From the NCBI GenBank assembly GCA_018873225.1, contig JAEILZ010000001.1, positions 8,520,828-8,584,827 of the forward strand: a stretch of DNA of 64,000 bases. The letters run 5' to 3'. The notes under the pieces were generated by a model, which saw only the letters and a list, made by a program, of their open reading frames with translations, did no database searches and was not told the origin of the DNA. The position numbers were made by a program, and so were the translations under genes. Positions 43,292 through 53,614 of the stretch are shown one piece after another. Each line of letters opens with the position of its first letter. Position 1 is the stretch's first letter. This DNA is from [Phialemoniopsis] sp. UDSM-2020 (taxonomy: Eukaryota > Ascomycota > Sordariomycetes > Thyridiales > Thyridiaceae).

Positions 43292-44592
43292 ATGGGTCAC
43301 TTTTTCACCAGTTGGGCGCTATGGGAGGAGATGACCTTTGTAAGCCAAGAGCCGAAAGGGAGGGCAGTGTTCGACGTCCACTAACGATGATGCAGGTCTT
43401 GGGCATGTCGATTGTCGTGGTATTCTGCATGGGACTGCTTAAACTATGGTGGACCAACAGAGCAGTCAGGCGACACGAAATACTCGATACTGAGAAGCGC
43501 GCGCGATTGACCGAGATGCGAAAGACTGGCCTATCCTCGAAACGCGGCGGCGTCGACATACCTTTCGGTATCCGAGCAATACAGAGTGGTGTTGAGGTTG
43601 ATGGAATCTGGATCTCGCGACCGCCGAGTGCAAACCGGGCGTCATCAAAGCTCGAGATGTCCACGACAACAACACTCATTGGAGATTTCGACGGACAGAG
43701 GGGCAAGGACCGCAAGAAGCACATACTGGAGGAAGCGAAACAAGACTCTCGACCTACATCATCATCTACGGCTGGCAAACCCGTGCCATGGCGGACTACC
43801 TCGGATCAATCCACCATGGAAAGCCACCTGGCATCAGATGTTGCTTCGAACAAGTCAATGCCCCTGCCTCAAATATCCGAGGATCCATCTCAGTTCGATC
43901 CCAGCAGGAATGCGAGCACACTGAACGAAGAGGCACTGCTTCAACTGGAAGGACAGCAAGGCTATCGGCCTTCCATCAACACATATATGCCATCACGTTA
44001 CTCGTCGCAGCACTCAAGCTTGCACAGAAACTATTATCGGCCCACAAAGCGAAGCTCGGCATCCGTTTCCTCGACGTCGTCTGTATCTAGCGACTCGAGC
44101 CATAGCCAAGGTGCCGCCCAGCCCAAGTCTGACCCCAGCTCGCGAAACTCGAGCTCCTCCAGCGGAGGCTACCGCTCGTACGCCGGCAGAAGGGTGTACG
44201 AGCCGAGATCGGTTCCAGCGAGCCCTTCTCAGCCATCACCCAATAAGTCGTCATTTGAGTCCGCTACGATTCCGAACTCCCCCAGAGCGGACCAGAATTG
44301 GCTGCATCAGAGTGATGCGCAAGCCTTGCGGCAGGGGTCGCATCATGCGTTACCCATACCACAACCGACTTTTGGACCGAGTGACAGTTATACGCATATG
44401 AACCGAGCATCAAGAAAAGTCAATGCCGGATTTGAAGTACTGCCAGCCGGAACCTTTGGATATCCGCAACAGCCTCTGAGCTCGAACAGCGAGGGATCTC
44501 AAGAGGGCGATGCCGATCGAGACCCGGCGATCCGAGGACAACGAAAGCTACACAAGAAGAGCAGCGGATCTGCACTTACCTTCGCTCCTTAG
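43292..44592 (+). CDS. N-terminally membrane-anchored Ser-rich protein, unknown function
   Basis: Two exons, 43292..43339 and 43396..44592, give 414 residues. The ATG lies in an ideal GCCGCCATGG context. Splicing joins MGHFFTSWALWEEMTF to VLGMSIVVVFCMGLLKLWW, a single N-terminal membrane helix followed by a basic, charged helix (RRHEILDTEKRARLTEMRKTG). The rest is hydrophilic and low complexity, with several Ser-rich tracts (SSASVSSTSSVSSDSSHS, SSRNSSSSSGGY) and no enzymatic motif. It is likely an anchored cytosolic-facing scaffold or regulator at ER, mitochondrial or plasma membrane. The family is unknown to me. It stands directly upstream of RAD51 on the same strand. Confidence 0.8.
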
Positions 44593-45091
44593 AAGGGACG
44601 TAAATTCCGGCGTAAGTGAGAAGCTGTGGTCACAAGGAGTTTGTAAGGACGTCGCAGTCACACGGCAACGATCGATGGCTCGTTTGTGCCAGATTGTAGT
44701 ATAATGAGTAAAAAGCATAAGAGATGCGTCTAGAGAGTCTGCATATACTACTTACTTTATATAATCAACTTGCATGGTCCCTCGTCTTCAAACCGTGGAT
44801 GGCCAGGCTTCGCCCCCCGTTAAGAACCCTAACCCTTCATTGTGCCACGGCGGAAAAAATATGGTCACCTGACTTGGCGTTGCTGCCTTGAGAGTGGCGG
44901 CGGGGCTGCTACGCGCTTTCCACCTTTGCGTCGCGTCAACAAAGCCCCCCAACATTTTTATCGCGACCTGCTCGGTGGCAACTTCGTCTCCCAACACCTT
45001 TTCATCACCCAGACAAGGCCACCTGGACCGCTGCGCAACGACTCGCACCTCGATCAATCAATTCCCTTCTCTCCGCCTACAAATACACGCG
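44593..45091. promoter_or_regulatory. RAD51 promoter region
   Basis: A 499 bp non-coding interval between two plus-strand genes. I saw no TATA box. Downstream of about 44870 it is GC-rich and contains GCGTCGCGTCAAC and CGCGAC elements, as expected of a cell-cycle or damage-responsive promoter, though no defined motif is proven. Confidence 0.4.
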
Positions 45092-46265
45092 ATGACCATG
45101 GTCGAAGAGTACGACGAGAACGCCAATGTTGATGATGGCGGAGCGACCGGTCCTGGCGCTCCGACGCCTTTGACCGCGCTGGAGGTGCGCGTCCATTTGC
45201 CTCCTCAAACTCATGGTTTATCCTTTTTATGCTGATATCTGTACTATTCAGGGCGTCGGAGGTTTGACGAAACGCGACATCCAATTGATCGTCGATGGCG
45301 GCTACAATACGGTCGAGGCGGTTGCCTACACCCCCAGGCGATTGCTGGAGCAGATCAAGGGCATTTCGGAGCAAAAGGCCGGCAAAATCCTTGCCGAAGG
45401 TATGTTGGCACACTCTTCCATTGCGGTGTTGTGGCGCAGGCTGACCTGAACAGCCTCCAAACTTGTGCCCATGGGCTTCACCACCGCGACCGAGATGCAC
45501 CAGCGCCGCAGCGAGCTGATCTCCATCACCACCGGCTCCAAGAATCTCGACACTCTCCTCGCTGGCGGCGTCGAAACCGGTTCCGTCACAGAGCTCTTCG
45601 GCGAGTTTCGCACGGGCAAGTCACAGATCTGTCACACTCTCGCAGTCACCTGCCAGCTGCCTTTTGACATGGGCGGTGGCGAAGGCAAATGCTTGTACAT
45701 CGATACCGAAGGCACCTTCCGTCCCGTACGTCTGCTCGACGTTGCGAATCGCTTCGGTCTCTCCGGCGAGGAGGTTCTGGACAATGTTGCCTATGCCCGC
45801 GCCTACAACTCAGACCACCAGCTGCAGCTTCTGAACCAAGCCGCAGCCATGATGTGTGAGACCCGGTTCAGCCTCCTCATTGTTGACTCGGCAACCTCGC
45901 TGTACCGGACGGATTTCCTCGGCCGAGGTGAGCTCAGCAGCCGACAGACTCACCTGGCTAAGTTCATGCGGACACTGCAGCGCTTGGCCGACGAGTTTGG
46001 CATCGCCGTCGTCATCAGCAACCAGGTCGTCGCTCAGGTCGATGGCGGCCCTTCGGCCATGTTCAACCCGGATCCCAAGAAGCCCATTGGCGGGAATATT
46101 ATTGCCCATGCAAGCACGACGCGGATCAGTCTGAAGAAGGGCAGAGGAGAGACGAGAATCGCCAAGATCTATGACAGCCCGTGCTTGCCAGAAAGCGATT
46201 GCCTCTTCGCGATCAATGCCGACGGCGTTGGTGACCCAGCCCCGAAAGATATGGAGAAGGAGTAA
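45092..46265 (+). CDS. RAD51: DNA repair recombinase RAD51
   Basis: Three exons, 45092..45184, 45252..45399 and 45454..46265, give 350 residues, the normal RAD51 size. The N-terminal helix-hairpin-helix part ([54 protein letters not shown]) precedes the RecA core. Walker A is GEFRTGKS at 130-137 and Walker B is [12 protein letters not shown]. The L2 region is [38 protein letters not shown]51 forms ATP-dependent nucleoprotein filaments for homologous strand exchange in the nucleus. The frame allows starts at 45092 or 45098; the second, [14 protein letters not shown], gives two residues fewer. No lesion is seen. It is a single-copy housekeeping gene about 18 kb from the telomere. Confidence 0.97.
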
Positions 46266-47510
46266 CGGGTCCGAGTGCGGTAGTAGTCAAGAGTTTTCTC
46301 ATACCGGGGGAAGATATATTCTTGCCTGTTTTCACATCCTGTATTGCATTGTTGCCGGCGTTTCGGCATGGGAGCTTCAATTAGCTATGGCGCAGTCTTT
46401 GCTTCCAAATGAATAATTAATGTAGATGACACCAGCCTTGGCTGTATCGATGTGGGCGATACTCTCTTCTTGTAACGTCTGGTGCCCAGGTTTGAGATCG
46501 ATTTGTCCTGGGCCTTTAAGGTTCAGTGTCCGTATGGCAGTGCTCTAAGAACGGCTTGGCAAGTAAATGGGGAGAGGGACGTGGATAATCTCTTGCAGAT
46601 CCAGGCAAGATATCGTGCTTGTATAGCATCGTGAAGCTTCGGCGCTCATTGTATATTGCTCCCTTAAATTTAAATGATTGTCGGTGCTTGCATCTCTATA
46701 TCCGACATGTATATCCTTGCTATCGGCTTCGCATCCAAATAATACTGAGGGCAGTGATCGATGGCTCTGTCGGAAACCCTCTGCAAAGCTGGATCGTGTC
46801 ACAGAGTCAGTCTCAGCTGTTCCTGTGGATGATGAGGATTTGGAGGATCAAAGTATCCTGCGAGATATCGGCATGGGGTGGAGCCGGAGATGAAGTTAGT
46901 CAAGTCCTTCGGCACTGACAATGAACCAAAGAGGCATCAACTTTACTCGGAACTCGCGTCGGCGTCTCCTCTGAACCCACACTTTCTGCGGCAGGGCATA
47001 TCAATCTTGGGCTGAGTTAACACTTGTAATGTGGAGAATTGCTGAAATCATCATCCAAATAAGTATCGTCATTCTTGGAGATTGGCAGCGCCAAGCCAGC
47101 ATGTGTACATGGTGTGTTGAACATCATTATGAAGGATCACAGAGCCACAAATAGCTCTCTCGCATGCTTTATCCAGATTTAGAGGGAGAGCCCGCCCTAT
47201 TGTCACTGGTCCAACTTTCCTTTGCTTTTCCAGCGGAGTGATGTTGGCACGTGTGGCTTAGCAGCTTGAACCACCTTTCCGGAACGTCGTCCATCCAAGC
47301 GATGTGCCGGCCAGCTTGACGCAACCAACACGCCAAGGGGTCCGCTGTGGAGAAGAGAATGGAATTACCAAAAATGACTAGTGCTGAGCATCTTCATGGG
47401 AAAGAGGTTCCTGAATCGCAAGGTGAAGATTTATATTGATGCTGCTCTCCCCAGCATCCTGGGGCTCCAAACACGGGCTTCACAACTCTTGGCTTTCGAA
47501 ACACGCCATA
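46266..47510. other. Intergenic, no supported gene
   Basis: About 1.25 kb without a supported gene. Short frames occur on both strands but carry no motif. A moderately AT-rich patch with ATTTAAATTT sits near 46664-46676. The right end is the promoter of the acyltransferase gene. Confidence 0.5.
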
Positions 47511-48959
47511 ATGCCAAAGCAGCAAGTTTTTCATTTGCACCCCACAGGGTGGGAGTCTGACCCAGAGGACGAGTATCTCCGGGTGTCGACTCTCGACTAT
47601 TGTGTCCCTCAGACCTATACAGCCTTTGCACTATTTTTTCGACTGCCAGACGATAAGAAGGCTGATGCAGTCCCGGTACTCAAGAGTGGTCTCGAGATCA
47701 CACTAAGTCAATGCCGCCAGCTATGCGGATACCTCGAACAATATCCCGACCACAAAAGGTCGCTTTGTTTCCACAAGAAGAAAGACAGCACCGTTGAATT
47801 CCACGTGGAATGGCTGGATGGACCGGAGGACACAGCGCCCACGCTTCAAGACTTGGAGAGCGGTTACTTCTCGACACTGTCCATGGGAAATCTTGACCAG
47901 TGGTGTGTGGCCCCCATGACGTTTGGGGCGAAGCCCGAGGCCGAGGTTTGGAACCGACCCAAGGCCGCCGCCTTCAAAGTCACCTTTATCAAGGGCGGCT
48001 TCGTGTTTGTAGCACATCACCATCATTACGCAAACGACATGATGGGGTTCGCGGGTGAGCTGCATCAGCTCGCCGAGAACTGTTCGGCTATTTGGAACTC
48101 TCAAGAGCTCCCTCCGTGGGATCCGGCATGCCTGGATCTCTCAAGGCTCACCAAACCCGACCTGCCTGAAGACAAGCTTATCGACGGTCCCAGCGCCCCG
48201 ATCGCACACCCAGATCACAAACGTACTCTATTCTACATATTCCATCTCGCCAAAAGCAAGGCGGCCAAGCTCAAGGCTCTGGCGACGCCTGCAGACGGGA
48301 GCTACTGGATCTCGACCTACGACGCCTACATGGCGTTTATTTGGCGCATATTGACGAAGCACCGGGCGCGGCTGCATGGAGCGGACCTCTCGCAGCCTCT
48401 GATCTGGGGCGAGGCAATTGATATGCGTACGCGCCTTGACGACCCGCCGGTACCATCTCGCATGCAAAGCAACGTCTTGTGTGCCCTGATGAACACGCAA
48501 ATCCCAGGGCTGCCGCCCATCACGGCCGCCCAGGTCATTTCCGAGGAGCCGCTGACGAAACTCGCATGGTACATCCGCCAGGTGACCAACCACGCCACCC
48601 AGGAGACAATGGACGCCGTGCTCAACGATATTGCTCCCATTCGTGACAAGACGGGCCTTGCTGGGGCTACGCGTGCCGATTCCTTGCCGCCACTCAGTAA
48701 CTTCACGACCGACTGGCGCCGCTGCAACCCGTTCAACGCGGACTTTGGATTCGCAAAGCCCTATGCGATGCGCTGTCCTGCTGACCACGCCTCGGTCGGC
48801 TTGACTGCGGTCTGGCCTCCCCGAATCCACGATCCACCCGCCGGTGACGATGAGGGAAGCGAGTTTGATATTGCCCTTGAGGTAGAACTCATCAACGACC
48901 TGATTGAAGACCCTGAGTGGGCCGAGTATTTTGATTATAGAGGAATAGACATGGGCTAA
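47511..48959 (+). CDS. BAHD/trichothecene-acetyltransferase-like acyltransferase (PF02458-type)
   Basis: Single exon of 482 residues. The catalytic HxxxD motif is His172-Tyr-Ala-Asn-Asp176 within a run of four histidines, followed by DMMG. The second family motif is DFGF at 411-414, in place of the common DFGWG. The opening (HLHPTGWESDPEDEYLRVSTLDYCVPQTYTAFALFF) is typical of fungal members, which transfer acyl groups from CoA to hydroxyls or amines of natural products. It has no secondary-metabolite backbone gene nearby in this window, so it could tailor a product made elsewhere or detoxify a compound. ATG 47511 is chosen over the upstream in-frame ATG at 47436 because conserved sequence starts here. 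Confidence 0.9.
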   Translation: MPKQQVFHLHPTGWESDPEDEYLRVSTLDYCVPQTYTAFALFFRLPDDKKADAVPVLKSGLEITLSQCRQLCGYLEQYPDHKRSLCFHKKKDSTVEFHVEWLDGPEDTAPTLQDLESGYFSTLSMGNLDQWCVAPMTFGAKPEAEVWNRPKAAAFKVTFIKGGFVFVAHHHHYANDMMGFAGELHQLAENCSAIWNSQELPPWDPACLDLSRLTKPDLPEDKLIDGPSAPIAHPDHKRTLFYIFHLAKSKAAKLKALATPADGSYWISTYDAYMAFIWRILTKHRARLHGADLSQPLIWGEAIDMRTRLDDPPVPSRMQSNVLCALMNTQIPGLPPITAAQVISEEPLTKLAWYIRQVTNHATQETMDAVLNDIAPIRDKTGLAGATRADSLPPLSNFTTDWRRCNPFNADFGFAKPYAMRCPADHASVGLTAVWPPRIHDPPAGDDEGSEFDIALEVELINDLIEDPEWAEYFDYRGIDMG

Positions 48960-49502
48960 GAACCAGGCTGAGTTCATCCTAGACAAGGCCTAAAGTACAA
49001 GTTCAATGCACCAAACGATACAATCAATGACAGGGCATACCGACGCTTTCCATAATTGTATGAAAGTAACCTCAGTAAACCGATGGGCTTGAACAAGAGC
49101 TGAAGTCTCTAAAATCATCGCTATCAAAGAATTTGACCTAGACATCTATACCTTCGCGACCCGTGGTTTTCTTTGCGCCTTATTCTTTACCGCACCGATT
49201 CACGGAAGGTCACTCCTAGCCTAGCAAGCGTGCTTCTTTGAACTACTAGACTAGCGAAAGCCAAGCCTAGCACAGACGGATTGAGATTGATGACGGGGTA
49301 AATTCGGCGGACAATGCAGCTAGCCAAGTGGAGCAGTTCTCCGTGGTTCGTGGGTATTTCGGGTATAAGACTGGATATTCTCTCGGGAAAAGAACTAGCC
49401 TTTATGGATACTTCGTTTCCATTTTGTTTCCAGCATCCCGAGTATCAACGCACGTAGCTTACCCCGGAAGCAACCGCATCCCTCGATGCTGATTCCGTGG
49501 AA
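48960..49502. other. Intergenic, promoter of the next regulator
   Basis: A 543 bp interval between the acyltransferase and the third Zn2Cys6 regulator. I see nothing specific in it. Confidence 0.45.
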
Positions 49503-51748
49503 ATGACCGGGCGTGAAGAGGTCTCCGAAGAAGTACCCACGTCATCGGTATCGTTTCCCGCCACCAGCTCCAGGGCAGATGCAGTGACAACGCCGCCACT
49601 GCGTCGCCGAGTTGGTAGAGCTTGTGACCACTGCAAAAAGTAAGTTTGTGCGCTCTATTTCATACTCAGCCAATTATTTTTCTTGCTAAGAGGAATCTAA
49701 GAAAGAGGATACGATGTACAGGCGGGTGCCCTTGCCGGAACTGTGATGCAGAAGGGCTGCAATGTGAATACAAGGCACCATACCACCGAGGGCAGAGAAG
49801 GAAACGTCGTACGAACCAGCATAGCCAAAGCGCAACCTCCAGAACGCTCACGGAAAACGAGATTGATCCATCTGCACAAGAGTCAGACCCAAATTCATAC
49901 CAAACGGACGATACGATACAATGTCGAGACGCGACAGAGGCCTCTCTAAGGGCAGACCAGGGTCCGTTTGTTGGGGCTGCTTCGAGCCTCAACTTCCTGT
50001 CACGCCTTCAGAGGCGGCTCCGGAATGAGACACAGGCAAGTAAAACTGCCTCGTCGACTATTTTCACACGTGGAGACGAGACACTCCCCGAGTTCGATGA
50101 AGCCAACTTCGTTCTCCCGCCTCGTGAGCGGGCAGAAAGTTTGTCGAAGATCTATTTTGAACTGGTATCACCAACCTACAAATTCCTCCACCGTCCAACT
50201 GTTGACGGCTGGATTCGACAACTCTATGACCATGGACACATTCTAGAAGAACATGCAAACAGCAAGTATGCTGTTGTGTTGATGGTCTTTGCACGAGCCG
50301 CGCGATACCCATATGGAACGACAGGGGCATTTGATGAGCACGACGCTGACACTGGGTATTTGGACCCTCGAGATCCAAGTTTGAAGTGTTTATGCTAATA
50401 GCTACGCGCAACACAGTGTTGAATATTTCCAGGCTTCTGAACGATACTCAAGTCGCGAGTCGGTGCCGGCCACATTGAACAGCATCCAGGCACTGCTTGG
50501 GTGCTGTCTCTGGGTTCTATCGAAGCAACGCTTCCATCACTGTTGGACGTTGTTCGGCACAGTGACGCGGCTCATACTCGTTCTTGGACTTAATCGAAAG
50601 CGTACAGTATACGATGCTGGCCAGCGCGACCGAGTGCAAGAAGAATGCGGGAAACGTGTCTTCTGGTGTGCATACGTCCTCGACAAGTATCTCAGCTCTA
50701 TGTTCGGCCGACCTTGTGCGTTCCATGACGAAGACATAGATCAAGATATGCCAGCTGCTGTTGAAGACGACGACTTGACCACCGCCATAATCAATACTGT
50801 ACCTGCGTCCAGAATGAACACGATGATGGCGGCAGTCTGCCACCAGACGCTTGCGAAGCTTCTCAGCCAGACTCTACGACTACTCTATGGAATTGCGCCA
50901 CTAGAACGTCGTGTGCTCCTTGATAACATAAAGAAGATGGGCGAGAAGGTCAAGAGATGGCGCGAAGAGCTACCGGCGTTTCTCAACCAGGAAAAGGTCG
51001 ACTCCTGGAACTTGGTCAGGCCCTTCCAGGACCAGAGTGACATACTGAATTTGGCGGCCGGACACTTAGAGATACTGATATTTCGGCCATCTCTACTCAA
51101 TACCGTCCATGTTCCCACAGCCACGCAAGGTCGACGGAACATAGACCAGTGCATACGGGCGGCTCTGAGTGTGGTGACCATCGTCACTCGCATGATCGAC
51201 ACGAACCGTCTGCCAGCCGCCGCATGGTTACCGAATCATACGGCATTCTGCGCGATTGTGGTTCTCTACACTTGCGCGACACTCGACAGACACAGCGACC
51301 CGTCCCACTGGCTCAGATTTTTCCGCGCGGCGGAAGACTGCCAGAAGAAGATTGCCACCATCGCCGGCACTGACCCCCTTGCTCGTAGATACCTGATCAT
51401 CATGGAGGAGTTTCGGCTCGCAGTTGTCAAACACATCCAGCATGATTCATCGTCACCGCACGCAGTGTCTGAGCAAGAGCAGGGCGAAATCGATCCTTTG
51501 TTCCTGGATTATGAAAATAATCCTTCCCCATGGGTAGATGAGTCCGGCGACCAAATTGCCAACTTTCTTGATATGCCCAATTGGGAACAGCTTGGTTCTT
51601 TAGTAAGACCGCCCCTTTCCCGCTCATTGTCTTTTCTTCTTTCGTTTACATCACTCCCAACCCTGTGCCAGACAGAGACACTAGCTGATACATTCCCCAG
51701 GCACTTGATTTCAGTAACATTCTTCCGGATCTAGGTGGCGCGATATAG
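49503..51748 (+). CDS. Zn2Cys6 transcription factor with fungal-specific middle domain
   Basis: Four exons, 49503..49639, 49702..50355, 50417..51602 and 51701..51748, give 674 residues. The zinc cluster, split by intron 1, has cysteines at 41, 44, 51, 57, 60 and 67 (CDHCKKKRIRC, PCRNC, QC), with an additional Cys55 in the loop. A basic stretch (HRGQRRKRRTNQ) follows. The middle domain includes FELVSPTYKFLHRPTVDGWI, VEYFQASERYSSRESVPATLNSIQALLGCCLWVL, GLNRKR, KRVFWCAYVLDKYLSSMFGRP and FHDEDIDQDMPA. The last exon gives a short acidic tail (DFSNILPDL). It is a nuclear regulator. The next genes are a MR/MLE dehydratase (convergent), an ACS permease and a glycosidase, its plausible targets. Confidence 0.9.
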
Positions 51749-51919
51749 GTCTGGATGTTGGAACTTGCAATCATGAAACTCGAAGCAGACATAAGCAGAC
51801 CGAAGGGGAACATATGCATTACTCTCAACAAGAACTATCCATTTTCTGCTTAGTGACTTGAATTTTCAAGTATCATTTCCTGCCCACTTCTCGAGTCATA
51901 CAAATAAGCAACTCTCTTA

Positions 51920-53104
51920 TCATTCATCTACGACAAATCCGTCTCTGTGTAGGCGCATCCTTATGGGTTGAACTACAGGCGGTCTTATAGACTCTGCGTT
52001 TGCTAGAAGATTCACGCCAAGACCTGCTCTCGAGGGTATGTCAACAAAGCCATCCTTTGGTGCTGGTACAAAGTCCACAATGTTGCTTCCAAGGTGCTCT
52101 GACCCGTTCACCAACGCTGTCCGTCCTTCAAGTCCTGTGGTGTACTCTTGAATACAGAAGTTCGGAATACAAGCTGCAAGTTGGAGGCATGCGGCAAGCC
52201 CAACTGGAGAGAGCGGGTTGTGAGGCACCACTTGGACTTGATGCGCTTCGGCCATAGCCGCTATTTTCTTCGCTCCAGTAAGACCACCGCATACAGCAAC
52301 ATCGATTCGGACGTACTCGACGGCATTCCGTGCCAGCAGTGCCTGAAATTCGTACAGGGTGCAGAACCGCTCGCCAGTACCGATCGGCACGGGCCCAATT
52401 CGGTCTGCCACGCGCGCCATAGCGTCGGCATTCTCAGGACGGATCGGATCCTCGACAAACAGGGGATGCGTGTCTTGGATCCCCTGGCAGAAGGTAATTG
52501 CTTCTGCCGGTGTAAGCCTTCGATGGACTTCCAGTAAGAGGTCTACCTCGTCGCCAACAAGGTCTCGTATCTTTTTGACGTTCTCGATCGCATCGCGGAT
52601 TTTATGGACATGTGTTTTGAAATACTCGATACTCGAATCCTCTTGGAGAAACGGGTTGATCTGGCCGAAGGCTGTATATCCAAGGGCTTTCTTCCGTTCG
52701 CATTCCGCCAAGACCGCCTCGATGGTGTCACCATAGACATGGCAGTACACTCGCGCCTTTGATCGACACATGCCACCCAGCAATTCATAGATAGGGACAT
52801 CCAAAGCCTTGCCCTTAATATCCCAAAGAGCGATATCTATTGCTGAAATGGCGGCATTGATCGCCAGGCCCTGAAAATAGCTGAAACGATGCATAACATT
52901 CCAGTGATGTTCAATATCGAAGGCTCGTTTCCCAACCAGGTACTCGGCGAATCGTTTGATACAGTGCCCGGCCGCCTCGATGTGGCCCCATATTCCAGCT
53001 TCACCATAGCCAACAATACCGCGGTTGGTGGTGATGCGACAGAACATGAACTGGCCAACATGCAACGGCTCGACAGCCTCTATGATTTGCTCCTCGCGAG
53101 GCAT
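51920..53104 (-). CDS. Mandelate racemase/muconate lactonizing enzyme family protein (sugar-acid dehydratase-like)
   Basis: Single visible exon of 394 residues from ATG 53104. The capping domain and barrel are recognisable: RGIVGYGEAGIWGH, AISAIDIALWDIKGKALDVPIYELLGG, then LLEVHRRLTPAEA, PLFVEDPIRPEN, GTGERFCTLYEF, DVAVCGGLTGAKKIAAMAEAHQVQVVPHNPLSPVG and IQEY. The metal-ligand carboxylates and the late histidine in VVPHNP fit enolase-superfamily acid-sugar dehydratases of the RspA/mannonate dehydratase type, so dehydration of an aldonic or uronic acid is likely. The usual KxK site is not obvious (AFGQINPF). TTACAG directly precedes the ATG, so an upstream exon could exist. It is divergent from an ACS permease. 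Confidence 0.88.
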   Translation of the reverse strand: MPREEQIIEAVEPLHVGQFMFCRITTNRGIVGYGEAGIWGHIEAAGHCIKRFAEYLVGKRAFDIEHHWNVMHRFSYFQGLAINAAISAIDIALWDIKGKALDVPIYELLGGMCRSKARVYCHVYGDTIEAVLAECERKKALGYTAFGQINPFLQEDSSIEYFKTHVHKIRDAIENVKKIRDLVGDEVDLLLEVHRRLTPAEAITFCQGIQDTHPLFVEDPIRPENADAMARVADRIGPVPIGTGERFCTLYEFQALLARNAVEYVRIDVAVCGGLTGAKKIAAMAEAHQVQVVPHNPLSPVGLAACLQLAACIPNFCIQEYTTGLEGRTALVNGSEHLGSNIVDFVPAPKDGFVDIPSRAGLGVNLLANAESIRPPVVQPIRMRLHRDGFVVDE

Positions 53105-53614
53105 CTGTAACAATCAGGCGATATTCTGAGCAGGGGTGCGTGTACTCAAACTCACTCTTTCAGCAGGCTAACAGCAGTAAGCGAGTCAAGGAGGAAAAAG
53201 AAGGATGTACAAAGTAATGAGATCAATCTCAGCACGTCAATGAAAACGTGGTCAGGTGCGGTCATGTGGTCTCCTTCCCCCGATGAAAAAGAGGATATAC
53301 CAGTGATGGAATGCACTCTCAACCAAGACCTTGCTTATCCAGGCCAAAGCACTAAATACCCAAATTCGTATCCGGGCTGGCTACTTGTGTGGATACTTGA
53401 AGCATCCAAAATAGCCAGAGGATCCACTCAACATCTCGCCCGCAATGTTCTCCTCGTGCGTACACTTCCCCGTGGGGTCTCTGCTCTATTACAATCTTCC
53501 CCAGACCCTCCGCACATAAAGACCATGGCTTTCCCGTGTTGCATCTGTCTGTCGCAACCAAGTCTGCTAAAGTCACGTCTTGTCTTCGAGTCTCGAACCT
53601 TTTACAGCTTTGCA
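53105..53614. promoter_or_regulatory. Divergent promoter, MR/MLE dehydratase / ACS permease
   Basis: The 510 bp between start codons is an open frame on the plus strand that runs into the permease, but the permease homology starts only at 53615. The upstream part is treated as promoter and leader. No TCGG-N6-CCGA element was noticed here. Confidence 0.5.

Noticed and set aside
51643..51700. Continuation of the third Zn2Cys6 regulator past 51602 as one exon
   Set aside because: The unspliced tail (RPPLSRSLSFLLSF...) is low complexity, whereas a GTAAGA/CCCCAG intron joins to a short acidic tail DFSNILPDL typical of regulators.
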